A program made the translations under genes and the position numbers. DNA of 64,000 nt, taken from contig CM055100.1 of NCBI GenBank assembly GCA_029204225.1, positions 25,117,106-25,181,105 on the forward strand, given 5' to 3'. Below are positions 1 to 9,673 of the stretch, in pieces (position 1 is the stretch's first letter; each line of letters opens with the position of its first letter). Source of the stretch: Diphasiastrum complanatum (Eukaryota; Streptophyta; Lycopodiopsida; Lycopodiales; Lycopodiaceae). Under the pieces are notes generated by a model. The model searched no databases, was not told the DNA's origin, and worked only from the letters and a program-made list of their open reading frames with translations.

Positions 1-2
1 AC

Positions 3-878
3 TTAGGAGTTCTTCACTATATTCTTGGCCTTGAAATAGATTTTTGAAAAGGTCATGCATTTATAAGCCAAAGTAGATATGCACTTTCCATGCTCAAGAG
101 ATTACAGATGGAAAATTGTAAAGGCAAAGATACACCTATGGAGCACACTGTAAAAGTTCCTATGAAAGATGATGAAAAATCCTTTGAGGACATCACTCTT
201 TATAGGAGTCTTATTGGCTCACTTATTTGGATAACAATGACTAGGCCTGATCTAAGCTTTTGTGTTCATAAGCTAAGTCAACACATGTAGGATCCAAAGT
301 TATATCACTGGAAGCTGGCTGAAAGAATCTTGAGGTATATATCTTCTACCTTAGATTATGGATTATTCTACAAGGGAGAAGATCTGACTTTGATTGTTTT
401 TTTAGATTCAGATTTTGCAGGAGACAGGTTGGATAGAAAATCCACAAGTGCTTACACTGTATTTCTTGGAGGGAACTTGGTTTCTTGGCTATCAAAGAAA
501 CAAGCAACTATTTCCTTATCATCCTGTGAAGCTGAGTACAAATCTCTTACAACTACAACAAATGAGATTTTATGGATCAAAAGGCCACTTTTGGAGCTAA
601 AGTGTTATGCAGATGAAGATCTTCCAATTATCAAGAATGACAATATTTTTGCTCAAGCTCTTGCAAATAACCCAGTTTTCCGTGCAAGGAGCAAACACAT
701 TGAAGTAGCTCATCATTTTGTAAGAGAAAAAGTCATTGGGAGAGAGATCTCATTGGAGCATGTTGATTCTACAAATTGTGTTGCAGATCTTCTCACCAAG
801 TCACTACTCAAGAATGTCTTTATCAAGATGAGGTCTAACCTTGGCCTAATTTCGAAGTCTATGCTGATAGGAACATAA
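3..878 (+). pseudogene. Ty1/copia pol 3' end: RT tail and RNase H (truncated by window edge)
   Basis: One reading frame runs from base 3 to a TAA at 876-878, interrupted by TGA near 48-50 and TAG at 288-290. It encodes the end of a copia reverse transcriptase (ITLYRSLIGSL, TRPDLSF) and the RNase H domain: SDFAGD, then the SWLSKKQATISLSSCEAEY block, then RSKHIEVAHHFVRE and CVADLLTKSL. The frame is closest in wording to copia C2 at 38.9-44.7 kb. The TAG replaces a Gln seen in C2 (QFMQDP). The rest of the element lies outside the window. Not functional as it stands. Confidence 0.93.
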
Positions 879-883
879 ATTTT

Positions 884-1135
884 AAGGAGGAGTGTGAAGA
901 TTATTAAAATCCTATCTCGAGTTTGGGGCCATGTCCATGGTTATTTCCACTATATTTCATGTTGTACATAAAAGATATGTGAATTGAGCACATAACCTTC
1001 TAGAATAGGTCGGATTTGAGGTAGTGGATTCAATTTTGATGACATGCAGAAGTTTAGATAGCATGCAATGTCATATTGTATGCATGCAAGCCACATGCAA
1101 TCAGTGCATGCAACATGCAAAGTGGTTTCTGTGAT
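884..1135 (+). repeat. Polypurine tract and start of the 3' LTR of the preceding copia
   Basis: The purine run AAGGAGGAG (884-892) lies 5 bases after the pol stop and is followed at 893 by TGTGAAGATT, the expected TG start of a 3' LTR. I cannot place the LTR end: no second copy is in the window and no primer site follows. Confidence 0.7.
1043..1119. repeat. Cluster of six CATGCA words
   Basis: CATGCA starts at 1043, 1062, 1083, 1094, 1107 and 1114, mostly within longer GCATGCA contexts. CATGCA is the core of the plant RY element bound by B3-domain factors; whether it acts here is unknown. It lies within or just after the LTR that starts at 893. Confidence 0.6.
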
Positions 1136-1843
1136 CTACCCATGTCTAGGCAATCTTTCCGACTGTATCCCCCCACCAAAACTGGTGGCGGTCCCACGAC
1201 ACCTCCTGAGATTATTATTTGGGACTCTGATTCGAACTTTATGAGATGGTACTGACTTTCTCCATAAATTCCAAGTGAGGCTTGTTAAAATCTCTTGCGT
1301 GTGGTAGAAAGCACTTATTGACCCAGACAACCAATTAGTTGTTGTCCAATAAATAAATTTCTGTTCCCATGAACCACCCACCATCGCCACGTGGTAGTAC
1401 ATTTTGGCTATAATTGATCTTGGACTTTGTCCGATGCCATCAAAAGATTCAAATCAAAAAAAAGCGTTGGAAGATAGTCGTCCCATCTTGATTGAATTGA
1501 TGCCAACATAGCCAAATCTTTTGCAAATAATGCGGACTGTCTGACCATCATAGATTTGGTGAATTCATATATTCCCGTGCATAGGCTTGGAGAGCCCTAT
1601 GGAAGTCCACAAAAATATTCCAACTGAACCCTTGATGGATGATAGGCCAATTGGGTGTATGGTGAAAATACTTCCCTTTCTCTTTTTTCTGATATGATGA
1701 CTTTTCTGACTTTTGCTCATCATTTTTTCTTAAGCATCTTTTCCAAAAAAGATAAAAATAAACAACAAAATTGTAAAACAATTAAAATGAAAATGATCAA
1801 ATCTTTGATCAAGCTGCCAAAACTTGCATAATCGACTACCATT
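1136..1843. other. Stretch with no recognised gene
   Basis: AT-rich sequence between the LTR start at 893 and the antisense N-family LTR at 1844. The only open frames are short (88 and 77 codons, minus strand) and resemble nothing I know. It probably includes the rest of the 893 LTR. Confidence 0.5.
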
Positions 1844-2362
1844 TGTGAAAAAAGTACAAAATGGACCAAGAGTGGATCCTAATCTGATCCTCAAGAGGGA
1901 TTGGATGTTAGATTTACTTGATCTATCGATCTACAAAAGATTAAGATCAATCTAGATCAATTCTAGACATAAAAACCTAACAAAAACAATCATTTAATGA
2001 AGGTAAATGTACTTGACAGGGTTTCACACGTGTGAAACCCTGTCAAAGTACGGGACTCCAACCTGAAAATAAACTACACTATGATAGAACCTCAAAACAA
2101 TCAAAACAAATGTAGACAAATAGAGAGAATTACACAAAATTGCTTCTAAAACCAAGATTGATGTTTCATGTTGATTGTGGCCAAATATGCCTCTATATAT
2201 ACACTTCTTGGAGCTTGAGGTACTGATCATGCATCAGATCTCACACGTGTGAGGATGCCTTGTCATCATCATGCAGTTTTGACACTTGGATCAAACTCTC
2301 TATTTTGGGCATTTTTGGTCCAATTTCCTACTATATGGAGATCTTCATAGAAATCTTCTAGA
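1844..2362 (-). repeat. Truncated N-family LTR, antisense
   Basis: This is the reverse complement of the 3' two-thirds of the LTRs at 15,749-16,580 and 20,124-20,936. It starts with TGTGAAAAAAGTACAAAATG, the reverse complement of the LTR 3' end, and includes the TATATATA box region near 2,194. It stops at 2,362 where copia RT sequence begins, so about 300 bases of the LTR 5' end are missing. It carries two CACACGTGTG palindromes. Confidence 0.85.
2013..2046. promoter_or_regulatory. 34-bp perfect palindrome around CACACGTGTG
   Basis: The left arm TTGACAGGGTTTCACAC and its exact reverse complement meet at 2029/2030 with no loop. Allowing one bulged T, the symmetry extends to GTAC on both sides. 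The two LTRs of element N have the same site with the right arm decayed, so this truncated LTR holds the best-preserved copy. The centre contains the G-box hexamer CACGTG. Confidence 0.8.
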
Positions 2363-3044
2363 TGGACTTTGCATGTATTGACTCAATTTACCAACACAAA
2401 AACTAAGATCTGGTCTAGTGATGGTTAAGTATATCAAGGAACCAATAAGCATTCTATAGGTAGTGATGTCCTCAAATGATGCTTCATCACTTTCCTTAGA
2501 AACTTTTACACTTAGTTCCATGAGAGTTTCAACTCTTTTACAATCGATCATGCAAAATTTTGCTTAGATTGATCTAGCATACTTAGATTCACATATGAGA
2601 GTAAAATCATTACTTCTAGTGACTTCTATTCCAAGTATAACTTTAAGAATCCTAGATCTACCATTCTAAATTCACTAGACAAAGAAATTTTTACATTTTT
2701 GAGGCCATCTAGATCATTTTCTGTGAGTATACTGTCATCAACATATAAAACTAAGATAATGATCTTCCCATCATTACATTTGTAGTACAATGATGGTTCA
2801 TAAGAACTTACAACAAATCTAATGGAAATAAGATAGGAATGCATCCTAGAGTACCATGCTCTTGGTGCTTGCTTGAGTCCATAAAGACTCTTTTTCAAGA
2901 AACGCATCTTGTCTTCTTCTCCATCTTTGATGAAGCCCTCGGGTTGGCACATGTAGATTTTCTCTTCCAAGAATCCATTCAAGAAAGCATTTGTCACATC
3001 AAGTTGGAAGAGCTCCCATTTGAAAGAACTAGCAAGACATATGC
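2363..3044 (-). pseudogene. Ty1/copia reverse transcriptase fragment, minus strand
   Basis: Read right to left: FKWELFQLDVTNAFLNG, then EEKIYMCQPEGF, SLYGLKQAPRAWYSR and YVDD (in VLYVDDSIL), then ITTYRMLIGSL, TRPDLSFCVGKLSQYMQ. This is the copia RT from the first catalytic-Asp region (QLDV) through YVDD to the connection before RNase H. There are frame breaks near 2,555-2,625. Both ends are cut: by copia B sequence at 3,045 and by the antisense LTR at 2,362. No RNase H or LTR of its own is visible. Confidence 0.92.
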
Positions 3045-3828
3045 TTAATCATCGAAGACAGTCTCGCACTTGACCTGGCTGTACTCTCCAAAGCTAAGGA
3101 GATGTGGGATGCATTGCTCACTAGATTTCAGACGAAATTAAGAAGTCAAATCATGATGTTGAAAGATCAGCTGACGAATTTATAGTAGGATGGGAAGGAC
3201 CTCACTTCTTTCGTAAGGAAGATGAAGGATCTATTTCTACCACTACACAACTCTGGAGCGGAGAATGTAGTGTCAACTGAGAAGCAGCTCATGTGCCTGT
3301 TGATAGCCTTACCCAGATCATTCCAGATGACGAGGACCCTGCTCGTGAAAGATCCTACCATGAACCTCAAAAAGGCGATTGTCGAGATTCGGGAGGAAGT
3401 CAAGGCCAGAGAACATCTTGATCACAAGAATGGTTCTGACCAGGCCCTCTATGGCAACAAAGAAAAATCTAAGAAGCAATTTAAGCCTAAGAGGGAGTCG
3501 AATCAGAGGCAAGATCATGATCAACAAGCAGAGGGGACCAGCAAAGGCAACTGGAAGAGCCAGGGAGGTCAAAGCAGTAAGGTGCAGACAAGAAGACTTG
3601 CGTGAGATGCAGAAGAGACGGGCATACAGTAGATACATGCTGGCTCAATCCCAGATTGAATGTATTCATTGCCACAAGAAGGGTCACATAGCCGTGGATT
3701 GTCGCCAGAACCCGAGAAAAAAATTAGCACAGAACAGACAGGAGAACAACAATAGTTCATCTTATATCGAGGAGCCCGAGAGCTCAAAGATGGGCAAAGA
3801 AAGAACGAACAGAAACTGTTCGACCGCC
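3045..3828 (+). pseudogene. Copia B gag, first part, with two zinc-knuckle motifs
   Basis: A degraded gag: a DALLTRFQTKLR-like start, a stop near 3,183, then an open stretch (TEKQLMCLLIALP to GNKEKSKKQFKPKRES) and two CCHC knuckles. CVRCRRDGHTVDTC lies near 3,601-3,642 and CIHCHKKGHIAVDC near 3,661-3,702. The two knuckles are in different frames, joined by a 20-nt linker, and the gag body is in a third frame. The gene is cut at 3,828 by element A and resumes at 9,674. Confidence 0.88.
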
Positions 3829-4478
3829 TGTGAAAGATTCAACTAGTTTCATCACATTTTGCAGTGTTTCCATATTTGGCATATTGAGGCCAAAACTTGT
3901 TTTAGACTTAGAGGTTGACTTTTCAAAATTCATTAGTCTAAATTTCACTTGAATAAACACTTTTTGAAAGTGTGGGAAAGATAGAATGCGAGTTTGAGTA
4001 GATTCAATTTGAATAAGTTGGGTACATTGAATCTAGACCCAAAATTGGTAGGGTTAGCATTTTGGTGGGAAAGCCAAGTGGCCAAATAGGGTTTGGACCT
4101 GCTGTAAAAGGATGTAACTCGTGGAGAGAGTCATCTTCTCTCTTCTCTATCTCATTTCATGCTTATACATGGTTCTCTTGGGTTCTACTATCCATTGGTG
4201 CACTATCTTGGTGATTGCTTGCAATTCTATGTGTAGAATGATCTATATTTGTTATTTTTGGATCCACACGTGTGAAATACAGTAGATTGCTGGTTTTGTA
4301 CGGACAGCAATAGTACATAATCATTTCATTCAAGTTTGATCAAGTTCTATTAGTGTTTGCATCTCAAATTGTGTGTAGATGCTGATTTTTCTACATTGGT
4401 GAAATTGGTAGTGTATTTCTCTTTCTAACCAAAGATCATTCAACTACATTGGATCTTAAGGATCTGAAATCTTTCACA
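3829..4478 (+). repeat. Copia A 5' LTR
   Basis: 650 bp, TG...CA ends. It contains CCACACGTGTGAAA at 4264-4277 and GTACGGACAGC about 25 bases later. The TATA box of the 3' copy reads GCTATAAAAG; here the same place reads GCTGTAAAAG (4101-4110). Since the 5' LTR drives transcription, this copy may be weakened. Confidence 0.96.
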
Positions 4479-5078
4479 TGGTATCAGAGCTTGTGTTTCA
4501 GGTTATGAAGGAGGAAATCAGATCTATCAATGATTTGGTGAAGATATCAAGTCTAGAGCATGCTAGAGAGGATTCTACACCAAAATCAGATTTTTTGCTT
4601 TTGTAGATTGGATCTTTTGTAGATTAAAACACTAAATAGGTCAATATACTTGTTAAATTCTGTTTTTTGAATTCACATGCTGGATTTGGCCGATTTTTGG
4701 ATCACTGGTTCAGCCTAAGTGGTGGCTTATAGATTGCATATCAAATTTTCAGCATTTGCATGTAGATTTGGAATAGTCAATTTTTTGTAATTTTGTCAAA
4801 ACCCTAATTTTGATTGGATCTCTAGATAGTGAGGTTTCTGGACTTCATTTAAGTGTGTTTCAATCTTAGGAAGTGGCAAAAGTCATTAGATTGAGGATAG
4901 ATCATAGGTTGATCAAGATTCCATGATTCTATGTGTTGATTTGTTTGGATAAGTGCTAGAAGAGAATTTGTGAGATAGTTTCAAATGTTGGTGATTTCTT
5001 TTGAAAGCATTTTTTGTTGTTAAAAGGAGTGCTTTGTGCATTGAAACAGGTTGAAAGAGAAGATCAGGTCATTGCTAC
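4479..5078 (+). other. Copia A primer binding site and untranslated leader
   Basis: TGGTATCAGAGC at 4479-4490 directly follows the 5' LTR and matches the 3' end of plant initiator Met-tRNA, the usual copia primer. The next 588 bases up to the gag ATG at 5079 hold no ORF of note. Confidence 0.92.
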
Positions 5079-8000
5079 ATGGCAACCTCAATTGGAGTCA
5101 TGTTGGAAGCCAATGATAGGCTTACCTCAAGTAACTATTCATTATGGAAAGTGAGGATGGAGTTACTTCTTGAGATGAATGATGTTTTGGATATTGTTGT
5201 AGGTTTGGAGGAGAGACCAGCAACACAACAAGATCAATTGAGGTATGACAAGAGGGCCAAGAAGGCTCTACACATGATAAAGATGAATGTTACCAATGAA
5301 CTTCTCAAGGAAGTTGGTAAGTGCACATCATCTTTGGAAGCTTGGAATTCATTGAAGAAGCTTTATGAATCCAAGTCTACTTCTAGAGTGTTGACTCTAA
5401 GAAGGCAAATCTTTTCTTGTTTGCAAAAGAATGAAGAAAGTCGAAGTACTTTTGTTTTGAGAATGAAAGCATTGAATGATGAGTTAGCTTGCATAGATGA
5501 AAGCATTAAGGAAGGAGAGCTTATTCAAGTGATTCTTAATGGCTTGTTGGATGCTCATGCTAACATTGTTCAAAGTATTGCTATTCAAAAGACTTTTCCA
5601 AGTTTGATGGATCTTCAAGAGATCTTGATCAATGATGAATATAGGCTTCAAGCAAGAGGTGGATCTACATCGACACTTCAAGAGGGTGCTATGTTCACAA
5701 AGGGCAAATTCAAGGGCAAAACCAAAAGCAAGTGGTCTAAAGGGCAAGATCAAGTGGATGCTTCTTCAAGTGGCAAAAAGAAGAATAGATCAAAGCTCAA
5801 GTGCTTCTATTGTGGCATCAAAGGACACTTTGCAAGTGAGTGCTACAAGAAGAAGACAGATCAAAGAGACAAGCAAGGTAATCTTACTCTTGATGAGGAT
5901 GGTTTGGATGTGCAAGATGCAAATGATGATGCTTTTGTGATGTCTTCATGTATGCTTGCTAATGATGGAGATCTAAATCGTTGGTGGATTGATAGTGGAG
6001 CAAGTTCACACATGACCTTTCACAAAGAGTATTCACTTCTTTGTTGGCATATGGAGATGGCAAGAGGGTGATCTACACGGCCAATGATGGTGAGTGTGCA
6101 ATCAAAGGAATTGGCACAATTCCTATTTCTCTCTCTACAAATAGGAATGTTCATTTGGAGGATGTCTTGTTTATTCCATCTATTACCAAGAATTTGCTTA
6201 GTGTGAGTCAAATGCTAAGTAAGGGCCTCAAGGTTTAGTTTGATGGAGATGCTTGTTTGATCAAAAGGAAGGATGTCTTGATTGGAAAAGGTAAAAGGCA
6301 AGGGAAGTTGTTCAAACCTGATGCTTGTGTTATTGCTAACCAAGTTGGATGTGTTGCAAGGGAGCAAATTTCTATTCAAGAGGTTTGGCACAAAAGGATG
6401 GGACACCTCAACTTCAAGTCATTGGAGGTAATGGCAAGGAAGAAGGTTGTGATTGGTCTTCCAAGTTCCTTAAATAATGACAAGCATGTTTGTGAGTCTT
6501 GTGCTTTGTCTAAGTCACATAGACTACCTTATACTAGATCTATTTCTAAATCTACAAAGCCTTTTCAACTTGTACATTCGGATATTCATGGATTTACTAC
6601 AATTAGCAATAGTGGAGCTAAGATGTATGTAACATTCATTGATGATTTTAGTAGATTTTGTTAGATCTATCTACTAAAGAGCAAGGATGAAGTGTATGAT
6701 GTCTTTGTCAAGTTCAAGAATGCAAGGGAGAACCAATTTTCCACAAAGATCAAGTGTTTGAGAGGTGACAATGGTGGTGAGTACATATCTAGCAAGTTCA
6801 AGGCCTTTTGTGATGAGCATGGAATCAAGAGGGAATATTCAACATCAAGGACCCCACAACAAAATGGAGTGGCTGAAAGGAAGAATAGGACTTTATGTGA
6901 AAGTGCTAAAGCTATGAGGTTAAGTGCTGATCTTGACAAACAATATTGAGATCAAGCTTTGTTGTGTGCCAATTTCTTGTGCAATAGGTGGCCGAGTGCT
7001 AGTTTGGATGGAAGGACACCTTTTGAGATGCTATTCAAGAGGAGGCCGAGTGTCAACTTTCTAAGAACCTTTGGACGCACATGCTATGTCGACATTACTC
7101 TTGATGATAGGACCAAGGAGGATCCATCTTCAAGAAGAGGTGGGATATAGTGAGGTGAATAAAGCCTACAAGGTTTACATTCCTTCTACTAACAAAGTGA
7201 TTGTTGGTAGAGATGTCATTTTTTATGAGGGAAACATTCCAAAGGTGTCTTCAAGCATGATTGATGGTAAAGTAGATGGTTCTAACATTCTTGATGTTGA
7301 TGAGAAGGATCCTACTTTGGATGGTGGTGATGATGGACCTTCATCAAGTCAAAAGCCAAGGAGAACATCAAGAGAAAGACAAGTATCTTCAAGGCTCACA
7401 TATGATCAAGAGGGTAAGCAAGTAGTTTCTGGAAATTATGTTGCTTTCCTAACCTCTTTGGATGATCCTACAAGTGTAGATCAAGCAAGGAAAGAAGAGG
7501 AGTGGATCCAAGCAATAGATCTTGAGTATCAAGCTCTTATGAAGAATGGAACATGGAGATTGGTGGAGTTGCCTAAGGACAAAAAAGCTATTGGATGCAA
7601 ATGGATCTTCAAGGTGAAGACAAACCAAGATGGATCTATCAACAAGTACAAGGCAAGGTTAGTGGCAAAAGGATATGCTCAACAACAAGGAATTGACTAT
7701 GATGAGACCTTTGCACCCGTGGCAAAGATGGTAAGCATTCGAGTTATCATTTCACTTGCTACACTTTATGGATGGGATCTATGGCAAATGGACATTTCAA
7801 ATGCATTCTTGAATGGTGATCTTGAGGAGGAAGTATACATGGAGCAACCCGAGAGCTACATCTCATCAACAAAGCCAAATCATGTGTGTCTTCTACAAAA
7901 GAGTTTGTATGGCCTTAAGCAAGCACCAAGGAGTTGGTATGCTAAGCTTAACACTTTTTTACTCTCTCAAGGCTTTGTTATGAGTGAGTATGATCATTCA

Positions 8001-9023
8001 CTTTATTATAGGTTTGCTGGAAATGATGTTACCATCTTGCTAATCTATGTGGATGATATCATCTTGAGTGGTGGAGGCAATCAAGATGTGGAGGATATCA
8101 AGAATGCTCTTAAGAAGGAGTTTGAGGTGCATGATCTTGGTAATTTGCATTACATATTAGGAATAGAAGTCATAAGATCTTCTCAATCTACTTTCATTTG
8201 TCAAGAGAAGTATGCTAATTCTATTCTAGAAAGATTTCATATGGTAGATACAAAAGCTATTGATACACCTATGGAGTCTCATGTAAAGCTTACTATAAGA
8301 GGTAATGAAAGATCCTTCAAGGACATTACTCTCTATAGAAAGCTAGTTGATTCACTCATCTATCTAACCATTACTAGACCTGATCTAAGCTATTGTGTTG
8401 GAAGATTGAGTCAATTCATGCAAGATCCTAGTGAGGAGCATTGGAAGCTAGGAAAGCGAGTTTTGAGGTACATCATTTGAACTCGAGATTTTGGCGTATT
8501 GTATGAGGGATCATCACCTAATCTTTTTGGATTTTCAGATTCAAACTATGATGGAGATATAATGGATAGGAAATCCATTAGTTCTTATTGTATTTTCATA
8601 GGTAATGGAGCTATATCATGGATGTCAAAGAAACAAGCCACTATCTCATTGTCATCTAGTGAGGCCGAGTACAAAGCTCTTACACATTGCACAAAGGAGA
8701 TGGTATGGATCAAGAGGATGATCAAGGATCTTCACTTGCTGGATTTTTCATAGAGCCCAATCATCTTTTGTGACAATCAATCAGCCCAAAGAATGGCATC
8801 CAATCCTATCTTTCATGCTAGGAGCAAGCATATTGAGATACAATATCATTTTGTGAGGGAGCGAGTCATTGCAAAGGAGGTGGAGCTTCAACATGTGTCT
8901 TCAAGGGAATGTGTAGCTGATATCTTCACCAAAGCATTGGGAAAAGACTTGTTCATGAAGCATAGGACTTCACTTGGAGTATTATCAAAGTCTATGCTAA
9001 AACTAGTTGAAGAGGGAGTGTGA
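5079..9023 (+). pseudogene. Copia A gag-pol polyprotein (disabled)
   Basis: Begins MATSIGVMLEANDRLTSSNY, the usual copia gag start with SLWKVRMELLL. A zinc knuckle CFYCGIKGHFASEC is near 5,800-5,845. Protease WWIDSGASSHM follows near 5,980. Integrase has the pre-integrase HKRMGHLNF, VHSDIHG, GDNGGEY and TPQQNGVAERKNRTL. RT has QMDISNAFLNG and YVDD (near 8,046-8,060). RNase H has STSEAEY-type and RSKHIEIQYHFVRE blocks. Breaks: frameshift near 6,030; stops at 6236, 6662, 6947, 8478 and 8751; a second, compensating frameshift near 7,135. The stop TGA (9021-9023) lies inside the 3' LTR start. The longest open piece covers the RT (7,143-8,480). Confidence 0.95.
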
Positions 9024-9668
9024 AAGATTCAACTAGTTTCATCACATTTTGCAATATTTCCATATTTGGCATATTGAGGCCAAAACTTGTTTTAGACTTA
9101 GAGGTTGACTTGTCAAAATTCATTAGTCTAAATTTCATTTGAATAAACACTTTTTGAAAGTATGGGAAAGATAGAATGCGAGTTTGAGTAGATTCAATTT
9201 GAATAAGTTGGGTACATTGAATCTAGACCCAAAATTGGTAGGGTTAGCATTTTGGTGGGAAAGCCAAGTGACCAAATAGGATTTGGACCTGCTATAAAAG
9301 GATGTAACTCGTGGAGAGAGTCATCTTCTCTCTTCTCTATCTCATTTCATGCTTATACATGGTTCTCTTGGGTTCTACTATCCATTGGTGCACTATCTTG
9401 GTGATTGCTTGCAATTCTATGTGTAGAATGATTTATATTTGTTATTTTTGGATCCACACGTGTGAAATACAGTAGCTTGCTGGTTTTGTACGGACAGCAA
9501 CAGTACATAATCATTTCATTCAAGTTTGATCAAGTTCTATTAGTGTTTGCATCTCAAATTGTGTGTAGATGCTGATTTTTCTACATTGGTGAAATTGGTA
9601 GTGTATTTTTCTTTCTAACCAAAGATTATTCAAGTAGATTGGATCTTAAGGATCTGAAATCTTTCACA
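9008..9668 (+). repeat. Copia A polypurine tract and 3' LTR
   Basis: The purine-rich GAAGAGGGAG ends at 9018 and the 650-bp LTR runs 9019-9668. TATA box CTATAAAAG is intact at 9292-9300. The palindrome CCACACGTGTGAAA is at 9454-9467. It is followed by TSD CCGCC and then copia B sequence. Confidence 0.96.
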
Positions 9669-9673
9669 CCGCC

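Larger units (their letters stand above)
3829..9668 (+). mobile_element. Complete Ty1/copia retrotransposon A (decayed), TSD CCGCC
   Basis: Two 650-bp LTRs (3829-4478 and 9019-9668) both begin TGTGAAAGATTC and end ATCTTTCACA. Target duplications CCGCC lie at 3824-3828 and 9669-9673. A Met-tRNA primer site and a polypurine tract are in the proper places, and gag-pol fills the inside. By eye the LTRs differ at about 15 of 650 positions, mostly transitions, with no indels. It is inserted in the gag-protease junction of the older copia B, same orientation. Confidence 0.97.

Noticed and set aside
1136-1402. 88-codon minus-strand frame as a gene
   Set aside because: No family, no context, ordinary chance length in this composition.
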